A stretch of 61,200 bases of DNA from Phycisphaerae bacterium. Its GTDB lineage: Bacteria > Planctomycetota > Phycisphaerae > SM23-33. The DNA lies in assembly GCA_003551645.1 (NCBI GenBank), contig PUND01000018.1:1-61200 (forward strand). The letters are read 5' to 3'. The translations under genes were made by a program, and so were the position numbers. The notes beneath the pieces were generated by a model. The model was not told the DNA's origin, made no database searches, and saw nothing but the letters and a program-made list of their open reading frames with translations. Shown here one piece after another: positions 37,244 through 45,524 of the stretch; within the stretch, counting starts at the first letter, position 1; every line of letters begins with the position of its first letter.

Positions 37244-40200
37244 GGCAAATGCTCCTTTTTTCGTATCAACCACTCTGCCGTCGCCACCCCAATAACGATG
37301 ATCAGCGCCGGCCAGGAGTCCCACAACGAATAGTCACGCCGCTGCACGCGAACTATTTCCGGCTCGCCGAGCACGTCCGTGACCCTTTCAGCCAGGTGAG
37401 CTCCGACCGCCACGCCGCCGGAGGCCTCCGCCATGCGCCGGGCCAGGGAGAAATCGGGCTTAAGCTCGATCTGCTCTCGGTCGGCCGCCGGGTCCACGGA
37501 TATATCCATCGCCACCTTTTCAACGCCTTCGGCCTCCAATCGTTCTTGCACCGCCGGGGCGTCCAGCTCCAGCCGATACACGCCTCCCGGGGGCGGCTCG
37601 AACTCGGCGGCGTAGGTTCCGGGACTGCCGGTAAGCGGGTGCAGCCCGGTTCGCAGGACCGACTTGCCATCCTCGTCGAATAGGTTTACACCCACGCGGT
37701 CGGTAACAAGCGGTGAATCGCCGGCGTCCAGCAGTCTGGCGCGAACCCTTACCGGGGTGCGCGCCGCGTATCGCGTACGATCCGTGCCGAGCCGGGCGAA
37801 GTCCACGCCCACCGGAAGACTCTGCCTGCCGGCCCACTGCACCACCTGCGACCAGAACCGGTGATGGCGGGCGTCGCCGGCTCGGTAGCGCAGCCGCCAG
37901 GTCCGGTCGAAACCCATAAACATCGCCCGGCCCATACCTGTATCATGATATGCAACGAGTGCGTGTCTTCGCTGGTGTCGGGTCGAAGAACCGCCGGAGG
38001 TCTCGTAATCCTGCCCGCCCGTTCCCTCGGCCTCCGGCGCGTCGGGTGTGCGGGCGTAAGCCAGCACCTTCGCGGCCGGTTTGGCCTCGGTTATCGGAAA
38101 CCGCCAGTGCAGCTCCGGAAGCTCCCGCCATATCTCCGCGCCGGATTCCGGGTCGTCGGCCTGCCTCATCATCGGATGGTCAAGCCCGGTGTCGGTCAAT
38201 TCCAGTCGATAGGCGTCTTCCGGCGCCCCGGCCGTGTCGTCAAGGGCCTCGAAAGTTACCGGCATAAGATCGGCCAATTCGGTCCCGCTCCAGGCGTGCG
38301 GCATGTGGTGCGGGCCTGCGACGACCACCAGGGACTTGCCCATATCACTGACAAAATCCTCCAGCGCCCGACGGTCGGCGTCGGAGAGCATCTCCGGGGC
38401 GACGTCGCCGAGAATGACCACGTCGAACTTCATCCATTCCTCGAAGCTCTCCGGCGTGGCGGTGGCGCCGGGGCTGTCTTCGGGCCTGGATACGGAGGCC
38501 GGGATTACCGGTGTTCCGTCCTGGCCATGCACGCGGTCCGGTTGAAGCAGGACATATTGCAGCCGCACCGATGGGTCGCGGTCGGTGAAGAGGTTCCTCA
38601 GATAACGGAACTCCCAGCGGGGCCGACCCTCCAGCAGCAGTACTTTGGTCGGTTCATCGGTAACGGCAACGCTGAATTCGTATTCGTTGTTCTCGGCGAA
38701 GGCCTCCTGCTCAAAGCGTTCCACCACCACTCGATAATCGACCGAGCCGGTCTGTTCGGGGGTATCGGTCAGCCGCACGCGCATCCGCGCCTCCCGCGAC
38801 TCCGGGGTCACGACCTTTTCATCACACAATCGCCCCTCGCTGAAAAGCGACACCGTCACCCGCCTGCCGGCGAGGCCGTCCAGCTTCAAATCGGCGGTCA
38901 CTTGCACCTTGTCGGATTCGTGGATGGTCTCCGGCGCTTCCACGCCGACGACGGCGGCGTCGCGAGGCGGATACCGGCCGCCGAGCACCACCGAGCTTAC
39001 CGGAACACCGCCCAGACCCAGTCGTCCGGCGATCTCTTCCGGCTCGCCCGGTGTGTTATGCCGTCCGTCGGTAAGCAGGATAATGCCGGCAAGGTCCTCG
39101 GCCGGAATCTCCGCCGCGACTCGTGAAAGGGCGCTTGCGATATCCGTCCCTCCGGCATCGTCCGGCGGCTCCTCCTGGGACAGGGCGTCGTCGTCGATGC
39201 GCAGCTTGGCGATCGAGGCCGGCTCGATATCGTCGCCGAACTGATACGCCCTGACGCGGTAACGGTGATCGATTGTATTCAGCAGTGATGTGCCTCGGCG
39301 GCCTTCGTCGTGGTCGGGGCGTCTGTTAAGCGCGGCCAGCGCCTGCTCGCGTCGCGTACGCGCCCTCGCCGCGGCCCTCATCCGCGACTGCTGCTGCTGC
39401 GACAGTGACCGATAAAAGGCGGTGTCAAGCTCATCCGCCAGCCGGCGGGACAACCCGGCGGATTGCTCAAGCTCTCCCGCGGCGTTGCGGATCGCTTCTA
39501 TAAGCTCCTCGGCCGGGGCGTCAGCGACGGTCCGGCCCGAGTCGGCTATCTCGGCGGCTTGTTCGAGACGGTCCCGGCCTTGTACAGCCAGCCGGGAGCG
39601 CAGGTCCGCCAGCGACGTTTGAGTGTCGGAGTCCAGCTCCAGCAGCCCGTCGATCGGCTCGGCCACCGCGTCCATCTGTTCGGCTACGTCTTCGCGCATG
39701 CGCTGAAGCGTCTCGCCCAGGGCCTGTCCACGGTCGCCGAGCGGGTCCGAGTCCGGTCCCGCCGCCCGCATGCGTGCCGACAGCGTTTCGTCCAGGTCGG
39801 CAAGCTCGCGGGCGATCTCAGACAGCCGTTCGGAGACGGTCTCCAGCCGGTACGGGCGGCTAACGTCCATGTCCGCCACGACCTCGGCCAGCCGCACGGT
39901 TTCGGCTTCGGTCAGCGCCGTGTCGCGGATGTGCATGGAGCCGGAATTGTCGATAAGTATCGCCACGCTCCTTCGTCGCCGGTCGGTCCGCGAGGTGGAT
40001 AGTACCGGCTGGGCGAGCATAGCGACCACTATCAGCACCAGTGCGATGCGAAGCCAGGTTGCAGCCGTGCCGCCCCGGCCGCCGGCGATGCGGCGCTCCA
40101 GGGAGTACAACGCGACAACCGCCTCGACGGCGATGGCCCCGACAATCGCAAGCAGCCACAACGGCCAGGGCGTCACCGGGACCACGACGCGTTGTGCCGC

Positions 40201-40410
40201 ATCAGCCGCCAGTACAAGGGTCAAAATACCGGCCCCCACCCTAAGCACGGCCACCACGACGGGCCTGAAGGAGTGGACGGACTTGCCGCCCCGCGGGTCC
40301 AGCCGGTGCAGCGCGACCCAGGCAACGGCGGCGGCCGCCGCCAGTATCAAGGCCCAAGCCCCGTGCAGGTCCGCGGGCAGCAGAACGGGTTGTTCGACTG
40401 TGGCTATCAT
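37240..40410 (-). CDS. VWA-domain membrane protein with helical insertion
   Basis: 1056 aa. Membrane helices at about 17-36, 50-70, 82-103 and 118-136, then a VWA domain with the MIDAS motif DNSGSM at 154-159. The matching downstream ILLTDGRHN strand comes only near residue 443, about 290 residues later. The gap holds a Leu/Ala/Glu/Arg-rich helical stretch with no VWA-like sequence. After the VWA comes a beta-rich region, a GATase1-like part (LLLEGRPRWEFRYLRNL, VVVAGPHHMPHAWSG) and a C-terminal membrane helix. Likely part of a MoxR-dependent surface complex. Overlaps both neighbours by 4 nt. Confidence 0.8.
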   Translation of the reverse strand: MIATVEQPVLLPADLHGAWALILAAAAAVAWVALHRLDPRGGKSVHSFRPVVVAVLRVGAGILTLVLAADAAQRVVVPVTPWPLWLLAIVGAIAVEAVVALYSLERRIAGGRGGTAATWLRIALVLIVVAMLAQPVLSTSRTDRRRRSVAILIDNSGSMHIRDTALTEAETVRLAEVVADMDVSRPYRLETVSERLSEIARELADLDETLSARMRAAGPDSDPLGDRGQALGETLQRMREDVAEQMDAVAEPIDGLLELDSDTQTSLADLRSRLAVQGRDRLEQAAEIADSGRTVADAPAEELIEAIRNAAGELEQSAGLSRRLADELDTAFYRSLSQQQQSRMRAAARARTRREQALAALNRRPDHDEGRRGTSLLNTIDHRYRVRAYQFGDDIEPASIAKLRIDDDALSQEEPPDDAGGTDIASALSRVAAEIPAEDLAGIILLTDGRHNTPGEPEEIAGRLGLGGVPVSSVVLGGRYPPRDAAVVGVEAPETIHESDKVQVTADLKLDGLAGRRVTVSLFSEGRLCDEKVVTPESREARMRVRLTDTPEQTGSVDYRVVVERFEQEAFAENNEYEFSVAVTDEPTKVLLLEGRPRWEFRYLRNLFTDRDPSVRLQYVLLQPDRVHGQDGTPVIPASVSRPEDSPGATATPESFEEWMKFDVVILGDVAPEMLSDADRRALEDFVSDMGKSLVVVAGPHHMPHAWSGTELADLMPVTFEALDDTAGAPEDAYRLELTDTGLDHPMMRQADDPESGAEIWRELPELHWRFPITEAKPAAKVLAYARTPDAPEAEGTGGQDYETSGGSSTRHQRRHALVAYHDTGMGRAMFMGFDRTWRLRYRAGDARHHRFWSQVVQWAGRQSLPVGVDFARLGTDRTRYAARTPVRVRARLLDAGDSPLVTDRVGVNLFDEDGKSVLRTGLHPLTGSPGTYAAEFEPPPGGVYRLELDAPAVQERLEAEGVEKVAMDISVDPAADREQIELKPDFSLARRMAEASGGVAVGAHLAERVTDVLGEPEIVRVQRRDYSLWDSWPALIIVIGVATAEWLIRKKEHLP

Positions 40411-42893
40411 GTTCGACCTGTTGCCCCGACCCGCGGTCGGGTCGATTGCCTCCGACCAGGTGAGGGCGTATGGAATTCCGAGGTATCCACATTATCGCCG
40501 CCGAACCGGATGGTCTCGGCGGTGTGCATCCGTCGGCGGGTGGCTATCCAGCGGCTAAGCACAAGCTCTGCCAATAATGCCAATCCCGCAATCGGCAGTA
40601 TGTGCCGCCATATTTCCTGCCCGGGCGTGCCGCCGGCGACGGCCGCGGTAAGCTCGTCGGTCGAATTGCATGCGACGAGGTCCACGTGCCTTGCCAGGGC
40701 CGCCATGTCCTGTTCGTCCAGAAATTCGAAGCGGCTCTCGTCCGGGTCGCGCCGGGCGGTGAACGGCAAGGACTCGGCGGGCCTATCGAGCATGTCCGCT
40801 ACCTCCTCTGTAAGCTCAAGTCCGTACAATCCCGGCCGGGTGGGCGTGAAGGACAGGTGCAAATGCCCGCCTACGACCGCGGCCCCGGCCTTAAGCCGAC
40901 GGCCATCGGGCGTGGCGGCCTTGGCGGAAACATCATCCGGTGACGGCTCATCCATCAGCGGCAGGGTCAGGCGAAGCTCCTCGCCCGGGGCCACGTCGGT
41001 CTGCGCCTGGGTCGGCTCAGACAGGTGTGCGATTATCTCGTGCAGGGCCACTACGTAGCTTGCCAGTGAGGGCAGGTCGCTGTCGGCCTCGCCGAGCGAG
41101 ACCGCCGAGATGAACACTCGTCCACGTCCGAGCGGTCGCTCCACCAACATCGGGTTGCCCGTGGACAGCCGTGCCGCTGTCCGTGCGGCCGGGGCTGTGT
41201 CGCGAGCCGACAAAACCCAGTAGGAGCGTATGTTCGCCTCGCCGATATCCGAGCGTGTCTGGTCGGCGGTGAGTCGCATCGCGGGATGGTCGAAGCTGTC
41301 CGTCAGCGGCCGGGCCGGGTCCTGTGGCGTGATACGCTCGACAAGCTCCGCGGGCGTTACGGGCAGGTTGCGCCGGTCGGTCCAGTTATTGTAGAAGTCA
41401 GCGGCGGTTGCGCGGTCCGGTGCGATCAGCAGTCCGCCGCCGCCTCGAACGTAGTTTTCGATCCGCCCGGCGACGGCAGACGGCAACCGCGGCACGCCGG
41501 CGAGCACGATCGCCCGGTATCGCGAGAAGTCGTCCACCCTGGCCAGGTCGGTCGCGTCAACCAGCTCGGGGCGAACCAGCGAGCCAAGGGCGTCGTCTTC
41601 GGCGCCCGGCGCAAGCGCAAGAGAAGCAAGCTCTGCGGCGGTCCTGTCGCGATCGGCGCCCGATGAGCCGCAGACCACCAGAACCGGCAGAACGTCCAGG
41701 ACGTCCACCACATGGTGGCGGGTATTGTCGGCGGGCAGGTCGTCGTCGATATCGAGCCGTGCGGTGAGCACCTGCCGGCCGGGCGAATCAAAATGATGCT
41801 CAAAACGCACGCTGGCGGATGAGCCGGGTTCTATCTCGCCGGTCCTGCGTCGGCCGATGTCGCTGTCGCCGACGAGCAGCTCCACCGGTCCGGGGTCCAT
41901 CGGCTCGACGCCGGTGTTGGCTATGCGAACGTCGATGCCGACGGGCCGATCGGCGCCGACGATACGGCGGGAAAGCGTTATGCCGTCAACGGCGGCGTTG
42001 GTCGGCGGTACGGGCGGACGCAGGTCGCGGAATATGACCTTAGGCCTTTCACGCAGCGCGTCGAAGCCGGACGATACGTAGTCCCACCGGGCGTCGGAGT
42101 GCAGTTCCCAGCCGTGTTTTTGTCCGTCGGTGATGACGACGATTTTCTTGGCGGCGTTGCCGCCGGCGGCCAGGGCGTCGGTTGCGGCGGAAATGGCCGA
42201 CGCGGCGTCCATCGAGCCGCCGACCAGGGAAGCGGAGTCCAGGGCGGCGAGCAGTTCCCGGCGGTCCGAGACCGGCGCCGGGACTGGCGATTCGATGGCT
42301 GAGCCGGCGAGCATGACGGCCGCCGCGTCGCCTGTCGGCAGTGAGCCGATGAGCGTTCGGGCCTCGTTGACGGCGCGGTCGAAGCCGGTCTGCTCGCCGA
42401 CGGCGACGGACATGGAATCGGATGCGTCGATGATAACGGCCAGGTCGCGTGCGTCATCGGCCGCCGACCAGAGCCGTCTTTGCATGAGTCGCTCGGCGGC
42501 GGAGGCGGTGACGGCCAGCAGCAGAAGCCCGCCGGCGGTCGCAAGCAGGGTCCATCGGAGTCGTCGGCTGGTCCAGACGGCGGCGGCCAGTCCCGCGCAT
42601 ACCGCGGCTATGAGCACGGCCGGCAGCACCAGCGGCCAAGGCAGGCCCGGACGGCTGGGCAGCAGAGGCCTGGCCAGAGCCAGAACCAGCAGGGCCACCC
42701 ACAGGCATCTCATCGCCAGCAGGAGCATCTCTTCGATGCGAATACGCCGGTTCCTCGCCGCCAGCGACGCCAAAAGAAACCGCATCGCGCCCCAGTGGAC
42801 CACCTTGGCCCGACGTTGATTGAGCAGATGAATGACGACGGGTATCGCCACGGCCGAGAGTGCGAAGAGGATTGTCAGGTTTAGGAAAGTCAT
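40407..42893 (-). CDS. BatA-like VWA membrane protein
   Basis: 828 aa. Starts with the BatA N-terminal membrane module (FLNLTILFALSAVAIPVVIHLLNQRR...VHWGAMRFL), further membrane helices up to about residue 130, and a VWA domain with MIDAS DASDS at 156-160 and VVITDGQKHG. Then come CARDB-like beta domains, a GATase1-like segment (GGGGLLIAPDRATAADF) and a C-terminal membrane helix. BatA-type proteins are clients of MoxR AAA+ chaperones. Its ATG (42893) now follows a heptad repeat array instead of the DUF58 gene, with only a weak AGATAAG ribosome binding site. Confidence 0.85.
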   Translation of the reverse strand: MTFLNLTILFALSAVAIPVVIHLLNQRRAKVVHWGAMRFLLASLAARNRRIRIEEMLLLAMRCLWVALLVLALARPLLPSRPGLPWPLVLPAVLIAAVCAGLAAAVWTSRRLRWTLLATAGGLLLLAVTASAAERLMQRRLWSAADDARDLAVIIDASDSMSVAVGEQTGFDRAVNEARTLIGSLPTGDAAAVMLAGSAIESPVPAPVSDRRELLAALDSASLVGGSMDAASAISAATDALAAGGNAAKKIVVITDGQKHGWELHSDARWDYVSSGFDALRERPKVIFRDLRPPVPPTNAAVDGITLSRRIVGADRPVGIDVRIANTGVEPMDPGPVELLVGDSDIGRRRTGEIEPGSSASVRFEHHFDSPGRQVLTARLDIDDDLPADNTRHHVVDVLDVLPVLVVCGSSGADRDRTAAELASLALAPGAEDDALGSLVRPELVDATDLARVDDFSRYRAIVLAGVPRLPSAVAGRIENYVRGGGGLLIAPDRATAADFYNNWTDRRNLPVTPAELVERITPQDPARPLTDSFDHPAMRLTADQTRSDIGEANIRSYWVLSARDTAPAARTAARLSTGNPMLVERPLGRGRVFISAVSLGEADSDLPSLASYVVALHEIIAHLSEPTQAQTDVAPGEELRLTLPLMDEPSPDDVSAKAATPDGRRLKAGAAVVGGHLHLSFTPTRPGLYGLELTEEVADMLDRPAESLPFTARRDPDESRFEFLDEQDMAALARHVDLVACNSTDELTAAVAGGTPGQEIWRHILPIAGLALLAELVLSRWIATRRRMHTAETIRFGGDNVDTSEFHTPSPGRRQSTRPRVGATGRT

Positions 42894-42902
42894 TTCTTAT
42901 CT

Positions 42903-42958
42903 TAGCCACTAGCCATTAGCCACTAGCCACTAGCCATTAGCCACCAGGCATTAACCAG
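42903..42958 (+). repeat. Heptad tandem array TAGCCAY (8 units)
   Basis: Six exact units (TAGCCAC or TAGCCAT, 42903-42944) plus two degenerate ones (CAGGCAT, TAACCAG). It is the inverted counterpart of the array at 43715-43763. Confidence 0.92.
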
Positions 42959-43114
42959 TTTTCACTGGCCGCTTGTCATTAGGCAACCGGCTGTGTGTAA
43001 CTTTGGCTTTCGTAACGAAGACCACAGTCAGCAGCCGGCAACCACTGCGGGTCGGGCATCGGATCGGCCGGGTCCTTGCTACCTGTTCTTGTGGCGGCGC
43101 AAACCTGGCTGCAT

Positions 43115-43486
43115 TTACTGCGGGTTCTTCTGCACACTCCGTATCAGGCCGTTCAGCACCCGCGAACACTCGTCACAGGCGCTGTGCAAAGCGGCGGCTG
43201 GGACGGTCTGAATGTATTGGAAGTCGGCTGCCAGCCGGATAAAGGTCTGCATCTCGTACAAGCTGCCGCGGGCGTTGCGAAGGAATCGCACGTAATCGGC
43301 CGTCGTGCCGCGCCCCCAGCCTTCGGCGATATTCGCAGGAATGGAGGCCGCGGCGCGTCGAAGCTGCTGTGTCAAACCGAACTGCTCGTTGGCCGGGAAT
43401 CCGGCTGTGGCGTCGTAGATGCTTCGGCAAAGCTCCATGGCCTTTTGCCATGCGATCAGATCCGTGTAATCCGTAATAGATTCCAT
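43115..43486 (-). CDS. Four-helix-bundle protein (23S rRNA intervening-sequence type)
   Basis: 123 aa. Typical family sequence: DLIAWQKAMELCRSIYDAT, FPANEQFGLTQQLRRAAASI, PANIAEGWGRGTTADYVRF and a final helix RVLNGLIRSV. The family (TIGR02436-like) was first seen in intervening sequences of spirochaete 23S rRNA genes and is now known in many genomes; function unknown. ATG 43486 has GGAGG upstream at 9 nt. It lies inside a unit with inverted heptad arrays, in the same direction as the operon it interrupts. Between the gene and the right array (43487-43714) I see no convincing gene. Confidence 0.9.
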   Translation of the reverse strand: MESITDYTDLIAWQKAMELCRSIYDATAGFPANEQFGLTQQLRRAAASIPANIAEGWGRGTTADYVRFLRNARGSLYEMQTFIRLAADFQYIQTVPAAALHSACDECSRVLNGLIRSVQKNPQ

Positions 43487-43714
43487 GCCCCGTTTTCCTC
43501 CGGCGGCATAAATCGGCGGCCTTTCGGGCCAGCCGGCACGGCTTCGGCTCGTCCGGCCCCGGTGCCGAACGCCGAGACTGCGTCTGTTGGCAATGTACCG
43601 CGATTCTTGATTTCACGCCATAAGGTCTCGGCAACCACCTTTTTTGTGACGTTATTCGCCAATTCTGTTCCAGCCACCAATGGCTCCCGACTTGTGTAGG
43701 ACACATCGTGACTG

Positions 43715-43763
43715 TTGGCTCAGGCCTAATGGCTCGTGGCTTGTGGCTCATGGCTCTTCGCTT
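43715..43763 (+). repeat. Heptad tandem array NTGGCTN (7 units)
   Basis: Units TTGGCTC, AGGCCTA, ATGGCTC, GTGGCTT, GTGGCTC, ATGGCTC and TTCGCTT, in strict 7-nt register, complementary to the TAGCCAY array at 42903. The last unit touches the DUF58 stop codon. Confidence 0.88.
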
Positions 43764-44701
43764 CACTTCCTACCCCTCCTGCGGGCCAGGTAGTCGGCCA
43801 GCGCCTCGTCGAAGGGGGTGCTGGTTGGCAGTTGTGCGTAGTCGATGCCCATTCTTCCGCAGCCGGTGCGGATGGTCTCTATGTGCGCCCGCAGCCGGTC
43901 GAGGTATTCTGCGCGGATGGTCTGGGGGTCGAGTTGGACCCCGGCCGCGACGCTCTCGAGGTCGCGGAAGTCGCTCATCTGATCGAACGGGAAGGTCAGC
44001 TCTTCCTCGGCGAGCACGTGCAGTATCACGACTTCGTGTTTGCGGAATCGGAAATGCTGGAAGGCATTGAGCAGGGCCTCGGCGTCGTCGAGCAGGTCTG
44101 AGATGATCACCACAAGCCCGCGCCGGTGGATTCTCTCGGCTACGTCGTGATACACATCCGCAAGGGCGGTCTCCCTGCCGGGGGCGGTCTCGGCAAGCTC
44201 GTTCAGCAGAACCCGCAGGTGTCCGGGCCTGCTGCGTGCGGGTATGTATCTCCTGACGGTGGAATCGTGCGTCACCAGGCCCACGGCGTCCTGCTGGTGG
44301 ATGAGCAGGTGCGCCATCGAGGCCGCCAGCATGCGGGCGTAGGCGAACTTGCCCAGCCGGCCGTCGGCGCCGATCGATGCCTTCTGGCCGGTGTAGTCCA
44401 TCGAGCCGGAGGCGTCCACCAGCAGCGTAGCTCGGAGGTTGGTCTCCTCGACATACTGCTTTACGTAGTAACGGTCGCTCTTGCCGTAAACCCGCCAGTC
44501 GAGGTCGGCCACATCGTCGCCGGGTACGTACTGGCGGTGTTCGGCGAATTCCACCGAGAAGCCCTTGTACGGGCTGCGGTGCCTGCCGGTGATGAACCCC
44601 TCTACCATGCCCCGAGCGACCAGCTCCAGCCGGTGGATGCGCGAGAGCGCATCGGGGTCGAGCAGGCGAAGGTAGCTTGTGGTCTTTTGTCGCTTGCTCA
44701 T
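43763..44701 (-). CDS. DUF58 domain protein (VWA-like)
   Basis: 312 aa. Family marks: FITGRHRSPYKGFSVEF, REYxPGDD-like RQYVPGDDVADLDWRVYGKSDRYYVKQY, then a VWA-type DASGSMDY metal site. DUF58 proteins accompany MoxR ATPases and are thought to be partners in assembling or activating VWA/Bat proteins. No membrane segment. ATG 44701 follows AGGA. Comes after the TIM-barrel gene with a 25-nt gap. Confidence 0.92.
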   Translation of the reverse strand: MSKRQKTTSYLRLLDPDALSRIHRLELVARGMVEGFITGRHRSPYKGFSVEFAEHRQYVPGDDVADLDWRVYGKSDRYYVKQYVEETNLRATLLVDASGSMDYTGQKASIGADGRLGKFAYARMLAASMAHLLIHQQDAVGLVTHDSTVRRYIPARSRPGHLRVLLNELAETAPGRETALADVYHDVAERIHRRGLVVIISDLLDDAEALLNAFQHFRFRKHEVVILHVLAEEELTFPFDQMSDFRDLESVAAGVQLDPQTIRAEYLDRLRAHIETIRTGCGRMGIDYAQLPTSTPFDEALADYLARRRGRK

Positions 44702-44726
44702 TATCCTGTCCAACAGGGCGTGGGGT

Positions 44727-45500
44727 TCAGGCGGCTTCTATCTGCTCGCGCAAGGCGGCGACGGCCCGCGGAAGCTGTGCGGTCAAATCTTCCCACTTGG
44801 CCTCGATGGATACCCGTCCGTCGTATCCGGCGGTCTTGAGGGCCTTGAAGTATGCGCCGTGGTCTTCCTTTCCGAATCCCAGCGGGAGTCTCCCTCGTGA
44901 ATCGGCGCAGTGGGCGTGTTTTATCAGGTCACCGGCCTCGCGTATGTTCAGCGCCGGTTCGTACTCCAGGGCCATGTGGTATGTGTCGGCCAGCAGCCGC
45001 ACCCTCGGGTGGTCGGCCCGGCGGACAAGCTCGGCCCCGGCCTTTACGTTGTTGACGATGTTGCATTCGCCTGTGTTCAGCGGCTCAAGCACCAGCATTA
45101 CGCCGTGTTCGTCGGCGATGGGGCCCCAACGGCACAGATGGTCCACGAGCTGGTCGGTCGCCTCCTGCATGTAGAAACCCTCCGGGACCCTCCTGCTGCC
45201 GCCGGAGCCGAAGACCAGTACCTCCAGACCGGCCAGCCCCGCGCGGCGGAGCACGGTTTCCATGTATGCGTCCAGGGCGGGGTTGTCCACTTCGGGGCCG
45301 GTGGTTTTCAGGTCACCGGGAAAGAGGCAGTTGGCGGCTATCACCGGCAGCGGGGCCGCGTCGGCCTCGGCGCGGCGGCACTCGAACTGCTCCTCGGGAT
45401 CCCGCGGGCAGAGCAAATGCGCCACAGTGGTTTCGATATAGTCCAGCCCCTCGACCTTGTCAGGGATATCGGTCGGCTTGCAGCAGACTCCAATCTGCAT
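44727..45500 (-). CDS. Sugar phosphate isomerase/epimerase-like TIM barrel protein
   Basis: 257 aa of the AP-endonuclease-2/xylose-isomerase-like superfamily. Visible metal or substrate residues: Glu in VLVLEPLNTGECN, Asp/His in LLADTYHMALE, His in IKHAHCADSRGR and Glu in GRVSIEAKWED, the usual Glu-Asp-His-Glu metal set. Substrate unknown (a ketose or inositol derivative is plausible). ATG 45500 follows AAGGA. Its place between moxR and DUF58 is unusual, since those two are normally adjacent. Confidence 0.85.
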   Translation of the reverse strand: MQIGVCCKPTDIPDKVEGLDYIETTVAHLLCPRDPEEQFECRRAEADAAPLPVIAANCLFPGDLKTTGPEVDNPALDAYMETVLRRAGLAGLEVLVFGSGGSRRVPEGFYMQEATDQLVDHLCRWGPIADEHGVMLVLEPLNTGECNIVNNVKAGAELVRRADHPRVRLLADTYHMALEYEPALNIREAGDLIKHAHCADSRGRLPLGFGKEDHGAYFKALKTAGYDGRVSIEAKWEDLTAQLPRAVAALREQIEAA

Positions 45501-45524
45501 TGAATCCTTCCTCATCCTTCCGGC

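Larger units (their letters stand above)
42903..43763 (-). mobile_element. Heptad-bounded cassette inserted between DUF58 and batA genes
   Basis: An 861-bp unit bounded by inverted arrays of 7-nt repeats (42903-42958 and 43715-43763) around one four-helix-bundle gene. The right array reaches the stop codon of the DUF58 gene (43763-43765) and the left array ends 9 nt before the BatA ATG. MoxR-cluster genes elsewhere in the operon are packed with overlaps or short gaps, so this gap is foreign to the pattern. Layout matches the trp cassette at 7929-8445. No transposase is encoded. Confidence 0.6.

Noticed and set aside
43456..43704. 82-aa open frame inside the four-helix-bundle cassette
   Set aside because: No ribosome binding site or family; overlaps the start of the four-helix-bundle gene in another frame. 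Could be leader sequence, but not supported as a gene.
42903..43763. CRISPR array
   Set aside because: The tandem units are 7 nt without spacers; no cas genes in the window.
43173..43766. 197-aa open frame across the cassette
   Set aside because: Runs in a different frame over the four-helix-bundle gene and through the heptad array; Arg-rich shadow.
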